Below, in pieces: positions 44,596-53,969 of a stretch of DNA of 64,000 nt. The notes below the pieces were generated by a model that did no database searches, was not told the origin of the DNA, and worked only from the letters and a program-made list of their open reading frames with translations. The stretch is from the NCBI RefSeq assembly GCF_031202265.1, contig NZ_CP100604.1:6430501-6494500 (forward strand), given 5' to 3'. The stretch comes from Bradyrhizobium sp. Ash2021. GTDB lineage: Bacteria; Pseudomonadota; Alphaproteobacteria; Rhizobiales; Xanthobacteraceae. Both the position numbers and the translations under genes were made by a program. Every line of letters starts with the position of its first letter. Position 1 is the first letter of the stretch.

Positions 44596-45442
44596 GCGGC
44601 CCGGTGTCTCTTCCGCCGACATCTGCCGCAGCGACCTGGGGGTCCGCTGGTAATGCCAACCCCATCTTGCGCGTCGCCATTGCCGCGAGACGGACAACGA
44701 CACCTCGAGGCAGAAGCCGGGGCAGCCAGGTGGCGATCCGCACGCTCGCCCGTCCAGGATAGGCCACTGCTTTTCCCTGGTCGAAGGCGCGCAGGATGCC
44801 GCGAACCACCATTTCGGGCGTGTCGAAAGATCGGTTGGACATCGTCGTCGGCGTGCCATCGAAAAAGCTGGTCGCCGTCGGTCCAGGACAGGCCGTCATG
44901 ACCCGAACCCCTGTAGGGGACAGCTCATGTTGCAGCGCTTCGCCAAAATGCAGGACGAAAGCTTTCGACGCGGCGTAGGTCGCCATGTACGGCAGCGGCT
45001 GGAAGGCGGAGTTGGACGCGATATTGATGATTCCACCCCGACCGCGGGCGGACATGGCCCGGCCGAATCGATGGCTGAGGCCAACCAGCGCCTGTACATT
45101 GACTTGAATGCTGGCCAGTTCCTTGGACTGGTCATGATCAAGGAAACGGCCCGACAAGCCCAGGCCCGCGTTGTTGATCAGAAGGTCGACCCGCAGGCTG
45201 TTTTCGGCCAACTCCCCATAGATGTCGTCGATGCTCGTGGGATCGGCGAGATCCGCTGCGATCACGTAGCACTTCACGCCGTACTGGGCGGTAAGCCGCG
45301 CGGCGAGAGTCTGCAACGCATCTTTGGAGCGGGCGACCAGGACCAAATCGGCGCCGCGCCTGGCCAGCTCTTCGGCAAATGTCACTCCCAATCCCTTGGA
45401 TGCGCCGGTGATCAGGGCCGTCGAACCTTCATATTTGAACAT
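44555..45442 (-). CDS. Classical SDR-family oxidoreductase
   Basis: This 295-residue SDR has the full motif set: TALITGASKGLGVTFAEELA, DLLINNAGLG, the serine in IINIASNSAFQ and the catalytic YAASKAFVLHF. CPGPTATSFFD is the typical post-catalytic loop. The C-terminal extension (LPRLLPRGVVVRLAAMATRK) is amphipathic and might touch the membrane, as in acyl-ketone reductases of the DltE-like group. It lies 18 bases after the Old Yellow Enzyme stop, so the pair is one operon. Substrate unknown. Confidence 0.88.
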   Translation of the reverse strand: MFKYEGSTALITGASKGLGVTFAEELARRGADLVLVARSKDALQTLAARLTAQYGVKCYVIAADLADPTSIDDIYGELAENSLRVDLLINNAGLGLSGRFLDHDQSKELASIQVNVQALVGLSHRFGRAMSARGRGGIINIASNSAFQPLPYMATYAASKAFVLHFGEALQHELSPTGVRVMTACPGPTATSFFDGTPTTMSNRSFDTPEMVVRGILRAFDQGKAVAYPGRASVRIATWLPRLLPRGVVVRLAAMATRKMGLALPADPQVAAADVGGRDTGPLKAPNRVGRRQTC

Positions 45443-45460
45443 CTCTGTCTCCCAGAGCCG

Positions 45461-46564
45461 TCAGGCGGCTTGTTGCATGGGTTGGTAGTCGGTGTAGCCG
45501 TGATCCTCGCCGCCAAAGAGCGTGGCGGGGTCGAAATTGGCCATCGGAAGCCCCTGCGCCAGCCGCGCGGGCAGGTCGGGGTTGGCGACAAACGGACGTC
45601 CGAAGGCGACGAGGTCCGCGTAGCCGCGCTTAAGCACCCAGTTGGCGCGCTCGATATCGTATTTGCCGGCCACGATGATCGAACCGCTGAAGCGGCCGCG
45701 GACCTCTTTGCGAAATTCCTCGGTGAACTGTGGAGCGTCGTCCCAGTCGGCTTCGACGAGATGCACGTACGCAACCTGAAGCGCCTGAAGAAATTCGACC
45801 GCCTCCAGGATTGTAGGCAGGATCTCCGGGCAAGCCATGCCGCGCGCGGTGAGAAAGGGCGCCAAGCGGATGGCCGTTCGATTTGCACCGACCTCCATCG
45901 CCACTTCGGAAACCAGCTCTTCGAGGAAACGCAGGCGGTTCTTCCGCGAGCCACCATATTCGTCTGTCCGAACGTTCGACGTGGTGCGCAGGAATTGATC
46001 GACGAGATAGCCGTTGGCGCCGTGGATCTCCACGCCGTCGAAGCCTGCGTCGATCGCGTTACGCGCGGCGCGCCTGAAGTCCGCAATGATGCCAGGGATC
46101 TCGTCCCTCTCCAGCGCTCGCGGCGTTGGACAGTCGACCATTTCCCCCCTTCCTGTCGCTGGGTCCACCTTCCAGATCTTGCCTTCAAACGCCACGGCCG
46201 AGGGCGCAACGGGCAGTTCGCCGTTGTGAAAATCGGGATGCGACATCCGACCCACGTGCCACAGCTGCGCGAATATGCGGCCGCCCTCGGCGTGAACCGC
46301 CTGGGTCACCAAACGCCATCCCGCCATTTGCTCGGGGCTATAGATCCCCGGCGTGAACGAGTAGCCCTTGCCTTGGGGCGAAACCTGGGTCGCTTCGGTG
46401 ATGATGAGCGCGGCGGAGGCCCGTTGCGCATAATATCGGGCGTTCCTTGCATTGGGCACGTCGCCCGGTTGGGTGCTCCGGGCCCGGGTCATCGGCGCCA
46501 TCACAACACGATGGGATGCTTCGCGGCCGCCGATATGAACCGAGGTGAAAAGAGGTGACGTCAT
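45461..46564 (-). CDS. Old Yellow Enzyme family alkene reductase
   Basis: This 367-residue FMN-dependent TIM-barrel enzyme, NemA-like, reduces activated C=C bonds or nitro compounds with NAD(P)H. It shows VMAPMTRARSTQPGDVPN, the substrate-binding FAQLWHVGRMSHPDFH, GVEIHGANGYLVDQFLR and DEYGGSRKNRLRFL, and ends with the FMN-phosphate loop ADLVAFGRPFVANPDLP. The start ATG 46564 is preceded by GAAGGAG. The leader resembles that of the deacetylase gene. It may detoxify electrophiles together with the SDR that follows. Confidence 0.93.
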   Translation of the reverse strand: MTSPLFTSVHIGGREASHRVVMAPMTRARSTQPGDVPNARNARYYAQRASAALIITEATQVSPQGKGYSFTPGIYSPEQMAGWRLVTQAVHAEGGRIFAQLWHVGRMSHPDFHNGELPVAPSAVAFEGKIWKVDPATGRGEMVDCPTPRALERDEIPGIIADFRRAARNAIDAGFDGVEIHGANGYLVDQFLRTTSNVRTDEYGGSRKNRLRFLEELVSEVAMEVGANRTAIRLAPFLTARGMACPEILPTILEAVEFLQALQVAYVHLVEADWDDAPQFTEEFRKEVRGRFSGSIIVAGKYDIERANWVLKRGYADLVAFGRPFVANPDLPARLAQGLPMANFDPATLFGGEDHGYTDYQPMQQAA

Positions 46565-46927
46565 CGAAGGGCTCCTTCTGTTGCCCTCGATCTAAATCTC
46601 TTCGATTAAAGGGCCAATCCCTCGCAATAGACAAACACCCTCCACATTTTGGAAAGAATACTTTCGATCGGCTGGAAGTTGGCGTGTGCACGAAGTGTGC
46701 ACCGAGAGATCAAACAATCCAAAGAAAGCCAACTGGGCAGCGCCGAACCCACCGCCCTTCAGTGTCAGCGAGGTGTTCGAGTGTGTTGACCTGGTTCCGA
46801 GAGCCGAAATCTGGCGAGGCCGATTTTTGAATGACCGTTACGCAAAGCGGACATTCGCGAAGACACCGATGTCAGCCAAGTGCCAAGGTGTGGACACGGG
46901 CCTTCCCGCATACGCCAACTCGCGCGT
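46565..46927. other. Intergenic region upstream of Old Yellow Enzyme gene
   Basis: 363 bases without a credible gene. It holds the Old Yellow Enzyme leader and two copies of the palindrome GTGCAC five bases apart (46685-46701), a possible binding site. The right end is the 3' side of the autotransporter gene; no clear terminator hairpin was seen. Confidence 0.5.
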
Positions 46928-49900
46928 TCAGAACGGCACGGCGGCGCGGGCGCGGTAGGTCCAGATGCGGGTGTCCGATCCGATGCCGCCGAGTTCCCCG
47001 CCGACTGCAAGGGTGGCCCCGCTGGCAAATCTTGCGGCAAGGCCGGCGGTCGCCCGCGCCGACCAGCCATCGAGCAATGGCGTCGACGCCAGCGGCGGTG
47101 CGCCCACAGCTGCGATCGTGGCCGCATCGTCATGGGTGAAATAATAATCGCCGTAGAGCCCGACATAAGGCGCCAGCGCGATGGTGTCGGTCCACGCGAA
47201 CGGATAGGCCAGCTTGACGCCGCCGGACGCGCGGCCGGTGGCGAAGTTACGATCGTCCTGACGGGTGCCCAATGAGTCGGTATAGGCGTTCTCGTGCTCC
47301 CACAGCGCGTAGACTTTCGCCGACGGCTCGATGTCGAAGCCGTAGGCCTGGTAGTTACCGGTCAGTCCACTCGACACCAGCCAGCGGCGGCCGTCGAAAT
47401 TGCCCTGCGCCGTTCCCGCCGTATCGTCATAGCCGATGCCGGAATACGCCACCGCCGCATCAAAGCGAATCGACGAGGTTAGTTTCCAGCCGAGATAGGA
47501 GCCGACCGTCCAGCCATTGCCCTTCAGCTTGCCGTTGAGATCCTGCGAGGTGTAGTCGAAGGTCTCATAGCCGCCGGCGATCCCGACCAGAAACGTCGGC
47601 GTCACCTTGCGCGTCAGACCGATCAGCGCATTAACCTGCGAGCCATAGAGCAGCGACTGGCCGGTGCCTATCGTCGAGCCCCAGCGGTCGACGCCGGAAC
47701 CTCGAACATCCGCCCAAAACAACCAATCCTTCGGCTCACGCCCGATCAGCGGCGGTGTCTTCGTCGCCATGGTGTTGCGATTGACGGCGGCAAAGGCATC
47801 GTCAACGGCGGAAGGATTCTGCCGCGTGCGGGCATAACTATTGGCTCCGCCCTCGCCGGCGGTGCGACCGCGGTCGAACATGCCGTTCCAGCGATCGGAG
47901 AATGCGCGCACGTGATCTGCCGCGCCGGGCTGATCCGGATCGGCCGAGAAGTTGAAGCGTAAGCCGGTGCCGCTCGGCGTCACCAGCCCGCCGCCGTCGC
48001 TGAAGCCGTCCGTGATCGCAGTGTCGATCGCGCCGGCGATCGCCTGTCCGGAGTTCTGTGCCACCACCTTGGTGACCGCGACCTGCAATTGCCGCAGCTT
48101 GATGCTGTCGGCCGGGATCGCCACCGTCTGCGTCAAGGCGCTCGACGCGCTCGCAGCAAAGCCGGTCGCGCCGCTGTAGCTCACAGTGATGCTGTGGGCC
48201 CCGGTGGCCAGCGCCGCGGTGGTGAGGGTGGCAACGCTACCCGCCAATGCGCCTGTACCGATGACGGCGCCGGCATCTTTGAAGATCACAGTGCCGGTCG
48301 GCGTGCCGCCTGCGCTCGCCACCGTCGCGGTGAAGGTGACCGGCTGTCCCGGCACGCTCGGATTGACGGACGACGTGACTGCCACCGTCGTCGCCGCCTG
48401 GCCGACGGTTTGGGTCAACACCGACGAGGTGCTGGACGCATTGTTGGGATCGCCGCCATAGGCCGCCGTGAGCGCATGCGATCCGGACGTCAGCGCCGCG
48501 GTAGTGAACGTCGCGACGCCGGAGCCGTTGAGTGTTCCGGTGCCGAGCGCCGTCGCGCCGTCCTTGAAGGTCACGGTGCCGGCAGGAGTTGAGCCCGATA
48601 CCGTCGCCGTGAAGGTGACGGACTGTCCCACCAGACTAGGGTTGAGCGACGACACCAGCGTCGTCGACGTGGTCGTCAAGCTGACGGTGTTGGTTGCGCT
48701 GCCGGATGTGGTCGCTGCGTTGCTGGCGCTGGCAGTGGCCGTGTTGGTGAGGGGCCCGGGCGGGGTGCCCGCCGCCGCCTGCGCGACGATGGTGAAATTA
48801 TAGGTGCCCGGCGCGGCAGAAGCGATCGAGCAAGTTACCGTGCCGGCGCCACCCACCGCCGGAGTCGTACAGGTCCAGGCTCCTCCCGGACCGGTCTCGC
48901 TGGCGCTGACAAAGGTGAGGCCTGCCGGCAAGGGATCCGACAGCGACGCATTGGTCGCGGTCCCCGTGCCGACAATAAGCGCGATCGAATACGTGATGTT
49001 GCCGCCCGCCACCGTAGTTGCCGGCGATCCCGAGACCGCGACTGAAAGAGTCGGCAGACTGATCGTGTTCGTTGCGCTTGCGGATTGGGTCGCCGCATTG
49101 TCGGCCGTGGCAGTGGCCGTGTTCGTGACGGGGCCGGCCGGGGTGCCCGCCGCCACATGCGCGACGATGGTGAAGTTATAGGTGCCCGGCGCGGCAGAGG
49201 CGATCGAGCAGGTCACCGTGCCGGCGGCGCCCACCGCCGGCGTCGTGCAGGTCCAGGCGCCGCCCGGGCCGGTCTCGCTGGCGCTGACAAATGTGAGGCC
49301 CGCCGGCAAGGGATCCGACAGCGCTGCATTGGTCGCAGTCCCTGTGCTGACGGTGAGCGCGATCGAATAGGTGATGTCGTTTCCGGGCACCACGGACGCA
49401 GGCGATCCTGATGCGGCAACCGCAAGGACCGGCGTCGGCGCCGCGACAGTCAGGCTGAAGCTCGCCGTCGCCGTCGCGCTGTTCGCATCGGTCACCGTCA
49501 CCGTGTAGGTCGTGGCTGAACTCGACACGTTCGGCGTGCCGGTGATCGCTCCGGTAGCCGCCGCCATGCTCAGACCTGTCGGCAGGCCCGGCGAGACGCT
49601 GTAGGTCAGCGCTCCCGTGCCGCCCGAACCGGTGACCGGCGTGAAGGGTGTCGCCGCGACATTGATCGTCAGTGTCGTCGAGGCGATCGCCTGGGTCGCC
49701 GTGACGACACCGTGGACCGTCAGGCTGAAGGTCGCCGTCGCCGTCGCACTGTTCGCATCGGTCACCGTCACCGTGTAGGTCGTGGCCGAACTCGTCACGG
49801 TTGGCGTGCCGGTGATCGCGCCGGTGGCCGGCGCCATGCTGAGCCCCGTCGGCAGGCCCGGCGAGACGCTGTAGGTCAATGGGCTGGCGCCACCGGACCC

Positions 49901-51523
49901 GGTGACCGGCGTGAAGGCTGTCGCCGCGTGATTCTGCGTCAGCATCGTCGAAGCGATCGCCTGGGTTGCCGTCGGCGGCGACGCAACGGGCGTGACCGAA
50001 TTGGACGCCGCGGAGGCGCTGCCGGTCCCAATGCCATTGGTTGCCGTCACCCTGAACGTATAGGCCGTGCCGTTGCTCAGCCCTGTCACCGTTATCGGCG
50101 AAGAACTGCCCGCGGCGGTCGCGCCGCCGGGCGACGACGTCACCGTATAACCGGTGATCGCCGCTCCGCCATCGGACGCCGGCGCAGTGAAGCTCACCTG
50201 TGCCTGGGCATTGCCGGCCGTCGCGGTGCCGATCGTCGGCGCACCTGGCACGGTCGCGTTGATGCTGAGCGAGATGGTCCCGCTGGTGAAGGAGGCGTGG
50301 GTGGCCGTGCTGCTGTCGGTGCCGGTCACCGTGAAGGTGAAGTTGCCGGCGGCGGTCGGCGTGCCGGTGATTGCGCCGCTGCTGGCGAGGCTCAGGCCGC
50401 CCGGCAGCGATCCGGTCGCGAGCGCGAAACCATAAGGCGCCTGACCGCCGCTCGCGTTTAGCGACTGGCTATAGACGCTCCCGACCGTACCCGCCGCCAA
50501 GGTCGCCGGAGAGACTACGATCGTCGGCGCCGAGACGGTGATCGAGACGGTGGCCGGCGCGGACGTGCCGGTGCCGTTGGTCGCGGTGTAGGTGAAGCTG
50601 TCCGTGCCGAAAAAGCCGGTCGCCGGCGTATAGGAAATGGTGGTGCCGGATGCCGTCGCCGTCCCGTGCGCCGCCGCCGTCGCGACCGCCACCGAGGAGG
50701 GCGCGCCGCCGCTGAGATTTAGCGTGATGCCGTTGCTGGAGCTGTCATAGGCGACCGTGGCGCTGACCGCCCCGGCCACGACCGGCGTGACATAGGTATA
50801 CCTGTCATTTCCGCTGATGGCGCTGGTGCCGCCGGCCGTCGTCACCCTGACATCCACGGTACCGGCGCTTCTGGCCGGCGCGGTCGCGGTGACGGTTGTA
50901 TCGTTGACGACGGTAACGTTGGTGGCTGCGGCGCCCCCGACCGTGACGCCCGTCGCGCCGGTGAGGGCTGTCCCGGTGATCGTCAGCGACGTGCCGCCGG
51001 CCGTCGAGCCGCTGGTCGGGCTGACCGAAGACACGCTCGGCGCAATCGCGGCGATCGTGATGGTGACGGCGACGGTAGAATCGCCTGGAGAAAGGTCGGT
51101 CGCCGAGATCGAGAAACTGTCGGTCCCGGCGGCGCCCGCAGCCGGCGTGTATGTGATCTGGTTATCACCGGGTTGAGTGCCGCCGTCCGTGCCACTGGGC
51201 GTACTCGTCCAACTGCCCAACGGGCTCGAGCCGTTCGTCGTAGCGATAAGGCCGAAGTTGAGACAGGAGTCGGCAGCAAGGCCGCTCGGCGAACCGCCGA
51301 AATACAAGATGTTGGCGCCGCTATTCTCGTTTATCGTCGCGGTAAACGTGCAATTGAGCGCCCAGGCCGCGTGCGGCGCGAGCCAGAGCGCCAACAGCAA
51401 AAAGACGAACAAAAATTTCGAACTTAGGCCGCGTATCCATCTCGAATCCCAATTCGGGATAACGAAATGCCCCTTCCCCGCGCTTGCCACTTCCAAATTC
51501 CCAACCGCACCTGTGCTGTACAC
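46928..51523 (-). CDS. Giant autotransporter adhesin-like protein with Ig-type repeats
   Basis: This 1531-residue surface protein starts with an extended signal region (hydrophobic core FLFVFLLLALWLAP, cleavage near AWA at about 55). The passenger is a chain of beta-sandwich domains: a cadherin-like stretch, an IPT/TIG domain at about 160-245, Ig-like domains, a fibronectin type III domain at about 425-512, two near-identical putative-Ig repeats at about 514-693, two near-identical DUF11 repeats at about 695-950, and two Ig-like repeats at about 955-1130. The last 270 residues (from WLFWADVRGSG) form an autotransporter beta-barrel ending in AAVPF, with the terminal Phe required for outer-membrane assembly. 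It probably mediates adhesion. It is transcribed away from the cyclase gene. Confidence 0.88.
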   Translation of the reverse strand: MYSTGAVGNLEVASAGKGHFVIPNWDSRWIRGLSSKFLFVFLLLALWLAPHAAWALNCTFTATINENSGANILYFGGSPSGLAADSCLNFGLIATTNGSSPLGSWTSTPSGTDGGTQPGDNQITYTPAAGAAGTDSFSISATDLSPGDSTVAVTITIAAIAPSVSSVSPTSGSTAGGTSLTITGTALTGATGVTVGGAAATNVTVVNDTTVTATAPARSAGTVDVRVTTAGGTSAISGNDRYTYVTPVVAGAVSATVAYDSSSNGITLNLSGGAPSSVAVATAAAHGTATASGTTISYTPATGFFGTDSFTYTATNGTGTSAPATVSITVSAPTIVVSPATLAAGTVGSVYSQSLNASGGQAPYGFALATGSLPGGLSLASSGAITGTPTAAGNFTFTVTGTDSSTATHASFTSGTISLSINATVPGAPTIGTATAGNAQAQVSFTAPASDGGAAITGYTVTSSPGGATAAGSSSPITVTGLSNGTAYTFRVTATNGIGTGSASAASNSVTPVASPPTATQAIASTMLTQNHAATAFTPVTGSGGASPLTYSVSPGLPTGLSMAPATGAITGTPTVTSSATTYTVTVTDANSATATATFSLTVHGVVTATQAIASTTLTINVAATPFTPVTGSGGTGALTYSVSPGLPTGLSMAAATGAITGTPNVSSSATTYTVTVTDANSATATASFSLTVAAPTPVLAVAASGSPASVVPGNDITYSIALTVSTGTATNAALSDPLPAGLTFVSASETGPGGAWTCTTPAVGAAGTVTCSIASAAPGTYNFTIVAHVAAGTPAGPVTNTATATADNAATQSASATNTISLPTLSVAVSGSPATTVAGGNITYSIALIVGTGTATNASLSDPLPAGLTFVSASETGPGGAWTCTTPAVGGAGTVTCSIASAAPGTYNFTIVAQAAAGTPPGPLTNTATASASNAATTSGSATNTVSLTTTSTTLVSSLNPSLVGQSVTFTATVSGSTPAGTVTFKDGATALGTGTLNGSGVATFTTAALTSGSHALTAAYGGDPNNASSTSSVLTQTVGQAATTVAVTSSVNPSVPGQPVTFTATVASAGGTPTGTVIFKDAGAVIGTGALAGSVATLTTAALATGAHSITVSYSGATGFAASASSALTQTVAIPADSIKLRQLQVAVTKVVAQNSGQAIAGAIDTAITDGFSDGGGLVTPSGTGLRFNFSADPDQPGAADHVRAFSDRWNGMFDRGRTAGEGGANSYARTRQNPSAVDDAFAAVNRNTMATKTPPLIGREPKDWLFWADVRGSGVDRWGSTIGTGQSLLYGSQVNALIGLTRKVTPTFLVGIAGGYETFDYTSQDLNGKLKGNGWTVGSYLGWKLTSSIRFDAAVAYSGIGYDDTAGTAQGNFDGRRWLVSSGLTGNYQAYGFDIEPSAKVYALWEHENAYTDSLGTRQDDRNFATGRASGGVKLAYPFAWTDTIALAPYVGLYGDYYFTHDDAATIAAVGAPPLASTPLLDGWSARATAGLAARFASGATLAVGGELGGIGSDTRIWTYRARAAVPF
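48684..49439 (-). repeat. Two 378-bp tandem repeats inside autotransporter (DUF11 units)
   Basis: Matching landmarks (for example GCGACGATGG at 48783 and 49161) are 378 bases apart, that is 126 residues. Both units encode the segment LSDPLPAGLTFVSASETGPG and AWTCTTPAVG. The limits given are approximate. Confidence 0.8.
49446..49985 (-). repeat. Two 270-bp tandem repeats inside autotransporter (putative Ig units)
   Basis: Landmark GTCAGGCTGAAG occurs at 49449 and 49719, 270 bases (90 residues) apart. Both units encode LTYSVSPGLPTGLSM and YTVTVTDANSATATA. The limits are approximate. Confidence 0.8.
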
Positions 51524-51792
51524 CTACGGCGACTTTGTCCGCGAGTAAATCATGCAGCATTATGTCTCAGGCGCCCGCCGAGAAAATCCATCAGGTGTGT
51601 CTTTCCGGAGACTCAACCAAAAGTCTGGTCCGCATCGAAACAAGATCACAAAGAGGGATCGCTTCGGGTCAAAAGCCGCCTTTTGACAACCCGATGCGCT
51701 CAAGCAGATTGCGGCGGACTCCGTTGACGCCGCCGGGCGGAGACACGACATATCCCAAACCGTCGATCGAGGTCACTGCCCAGGAGCACGAT

Positions 51793-52992
51793 ATGGACCC
51801 GCCGCGAAACATCGATCCCGTCACCGCACATTCTGACAGAGACGTTGTGCACTGGCTGACAAACGGCACGCGCGATGAGCGCTTCATCGACAATATTTTC
51901 GCTGAACTGTGCGTCCGGCTCCAGCGATCGGGCATTCCCATCAAGCGGGCGTCGCTTCATATCCTGATCCACCATCCGCAGTGGCTTGGCGCCCGAATCA
52001 TGTGGGCCGATGGGATGCGCGAGGCCGAGCTTGCGAGATTTGACCACGATGTCAGGGAGCGGTCCGAATACATCGACAGTCCCGCCAACGAAATCCATGA
52101 CGGTGCCACAGAGGTGCGCGAGAATCTCGAACGCGATCCCTCGCTGGGCCGCAAGCACGCCGTCTATGACGAGATGCGGGCGAGAGGCCTGACCGACTAT
52201 GTGGCGTGGCCGCTGTACCATACGCTCGGCAAGCGGCATATCGTGACCTTTGCAACCGACCGGCCCGGAGGTTTCGACGACGCGCATATCGCCGGCCTGT
52301 TGAAACTGTTGCCGGCTCTGGCGCTGGTCAGCGAAATCCGTGTCAAGAACCGGCTGGCGCGAACGCTGCTCGAAACCTATGTCGGGTCGCATGCCGGCGA
52401 GCTCATTCTGGCCGGCGCCACCAGGCGCGGAAGCGGGACGACGGTACGCGCCGCCATCATGATCTGCGACTTACGTGATTTCACCCGGATCTCCGACAAC
52501 TGGCCTCGCGATGATGTCATTGATCTCTTGAACGGCTATTTCGACGCGATGTCGGAGCCGATTGCGCGACATGGCGGGGAAATCCTGAAATTCATCGGCG
52601 ACGGCCTGCTCGCCATTTTTCCGCTCAGCCAGCCAAAGGCCTGCGCAAACCTGCTGCATGCCGTGGCCGAAGCCCGTCAGGCCATGGTTGCCCTGAACGA
52701 AAAGAACGGCGAAACCGGTCGTGCGCCGCTGAATTACGGCATCGGCGTCCATGTCGGAGACGTCATGTACGGCAATATCGGGTCGCGCACCCGGCTCGAC
52801 TTCACCGTCATCGGTCCGGCGGTCAACATGGCCTCGCGTCTCGAAACCCTCACCAAACAATTGGGCAGAACGGTGCTGCTGTCCCGCGCGTTCGCCGACT
52901 TCGTCGAAAGCGATTTCGATCTCGAACGCGTCGGCGAATATCCGGTGCGCGGCTTCAACGACCCAATCGAGCTGTTTGCGTATCACGGCTGA
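51793..52992 (+). CDS. Class III adenylate/guanylate cyclase with N-terminal sensor domain
   Basis: This 399-residue protein starts at ATG 51793 (AGGAG six bases upstream); an in-frame start at 51484 would add about 100 residues antisense to the autotransporter leader. The C-terminal half is a class III cyclase domain: the first metal aspartate in MICDLRDFTRISDNW (about 222), the second in KFIGDGLLAIFPL, then NYGIGVHVGDVMYGNIGS and FTVIGPAVNMASRLETL. The N-terminal half (about 1-190) looks like a GAF-type sensor and has no membrane segment, so the enzyme is cytoplasmic. This domain pairing is common in rhizobia. Effector and ligand are unknown. Confidence 0.9.
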   Translation: MDPPRNIDPVTAHSDRDVVHWLTNGTRDERFIDNIFAELCVRLQRSGIPIKRASLHILIHHPQWLGARIMWADGMREAELARFDHDVRERSEYIDSPANEIHDGATEVRENLERDPSLGRKHAVYDEMRARGLTDYVAWPLYHTLGKRHIVTFATDRPGGFDDAHIAGLLKLLPALALVSEIRVKNRLARTLLETYVGSHAGELILAGATRRGSGTTVRAAIMICDLRDFTRISDNWPRDDVIDLLNGYFDAMSEPIARHGGEILKFIGDGLLAIFPLSQPKACANLLHAVAEARQAMVALNEKNGETGRAPLNYGIGVHVGDVMYGNIGSRTRLDFTVIGPAVNMASRLETLTKQLGRTVLLSRAFADFVESDFDLERVGEYPVRGFNDPIELFAYHG

Positions 52993-53166
52993 AACATTGG
53001 ATTGGGGAACGACGGCTCCCCCCTTTGCAGAGCTGCCGACCAAGCCGGGGCCAGATCATTTTCCAGATGAAAAGCGGATCGGTTTCCTTCGATCCGTCAT
53101 TGCCGTTTGCGAGACCCAGAGCCGATATGCAAATCACCACCGACGCTCATTCAATTTCAGCGCGCG

Positions 53167-53796
53167 TTAGCGGCGACCGCCAAAGACAAACGGAGTAGCG
53201 CCAGGCAGCGCCAGCGAATTGATGTCGCTGTCGAGGTGTCCCGACTGTTGGGTGTAGCCGAACCCGAGTGACAGGCTGACATTCGACGCCGGCTGGAATT
53301 CGACGCCTGCATGCGCGCTATAGCCGGGCAGCGTGGTGGACGTGGAGTCGAAGGGGGCGAAAGGGCCACCGATGCCGGAATTGTATTTCAAGGTGTCGAA
53401 ACCGGCATAGACCGTGAGGGGCGACCCGGCCACGTTTTGGAAGTTGTAGCCGAACTGCACGCCTTCGTAATAAAGCGAGCGGCCGAACGTTCCGTACTGG
53501 CTGATGCCGTTCATGCTCAAGCCGGTGCCGCCGCCTTCGCCGCCGACGAACCAGCCGTTCGGAAAATTGTAGCGCATATAGGAAAAGCGGCCGCCTCGGG
53601 CGCCGCTGCCGTCAAAGCTCGGAAAATTGCCGTAAGTGTTCGCGCCCGGGTCGACGCTCGGATCGCCACCGAAGCCGATCGGCCAGCCTGGGAGCCAATA
53701 TGTCACCGGGGCGGCCTGAGCGTGAGCGGTTCGCCCGCCCAGACAGAGCGCCACCAATACGAATGCGAGACCTAGTCTGACTGAGAAAATGGACAT
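53167..53796 (-). CDS. Small outer-membrane beta-barrel protein
   Basis: This 209-residue exported protein has the Sec signal MSIFSVRLGLAFVLVALCLG, cleavage after AHA. The mature part is rich in Gly, Tyr, Phe and Asn with alternating strands (FSYMRYNFPNGWFVGGEGGG, SLYYEGVQFGYNFQNVAG, SNVSLSLGFGYTQQSG), consistent with an eight-stranded barrel of the Omp25/OmpA-like type. The C-terminus is FVFGGRR, without the usual terminal Phe, so the last strand may end earlier. ATG 53796 is preferred over TTG 53811. Function unknown; no operon partner. Confidence 0.75.
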   Translation of the reverse strand: MSIFSVRLGLAFVLVALCLGGRTAHAQAAPVTYWLPGWPIGFGGDPSVDPGANTYGNFPSFDGSGARGGRFSYMRYNFPNGWFVGGEGGGTGLSMNGISQYGTFGRSLYYEGVQFGYNFQNVAGSPLTVYAGFDTLKYNSGIGGPFAPFDSTSTTLPGYSAHAGVEFQPASNVSLSLGFGYTQQSGHLDSDINSLALPGATPFVFGGRR

Positions 53797-53969
53797 CCGC
53801 GTCACCGTCAAGTGTCGTGAAACTATACGCTCAAGACATCAAAAACGCCAGTGCGGCGCCGCTGGCCGTCATATCGCCAAAGACGGCAGGATAGCCCGTT
53901 TTTCGTGAGGGCTCCATTCGCGTAGTAGTGCGAAACTCTGCTGGATTCCAATTTCGGAACTAGCAGCGC

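Noticed and set aside
36000..46700. Genomic island with integrase and tRNA attachment site
   Set aside because: The region looks accessory and has a 103-bp direct repeat, but no tRNA gene, integrase or transposase was found.
51484..51792. Longer cyclase start adding about 100 residues
   Set aside because: The added part overlaps the autotransporter leader, has no domain, and a good ribosome-binding site exists at ATG 51793.
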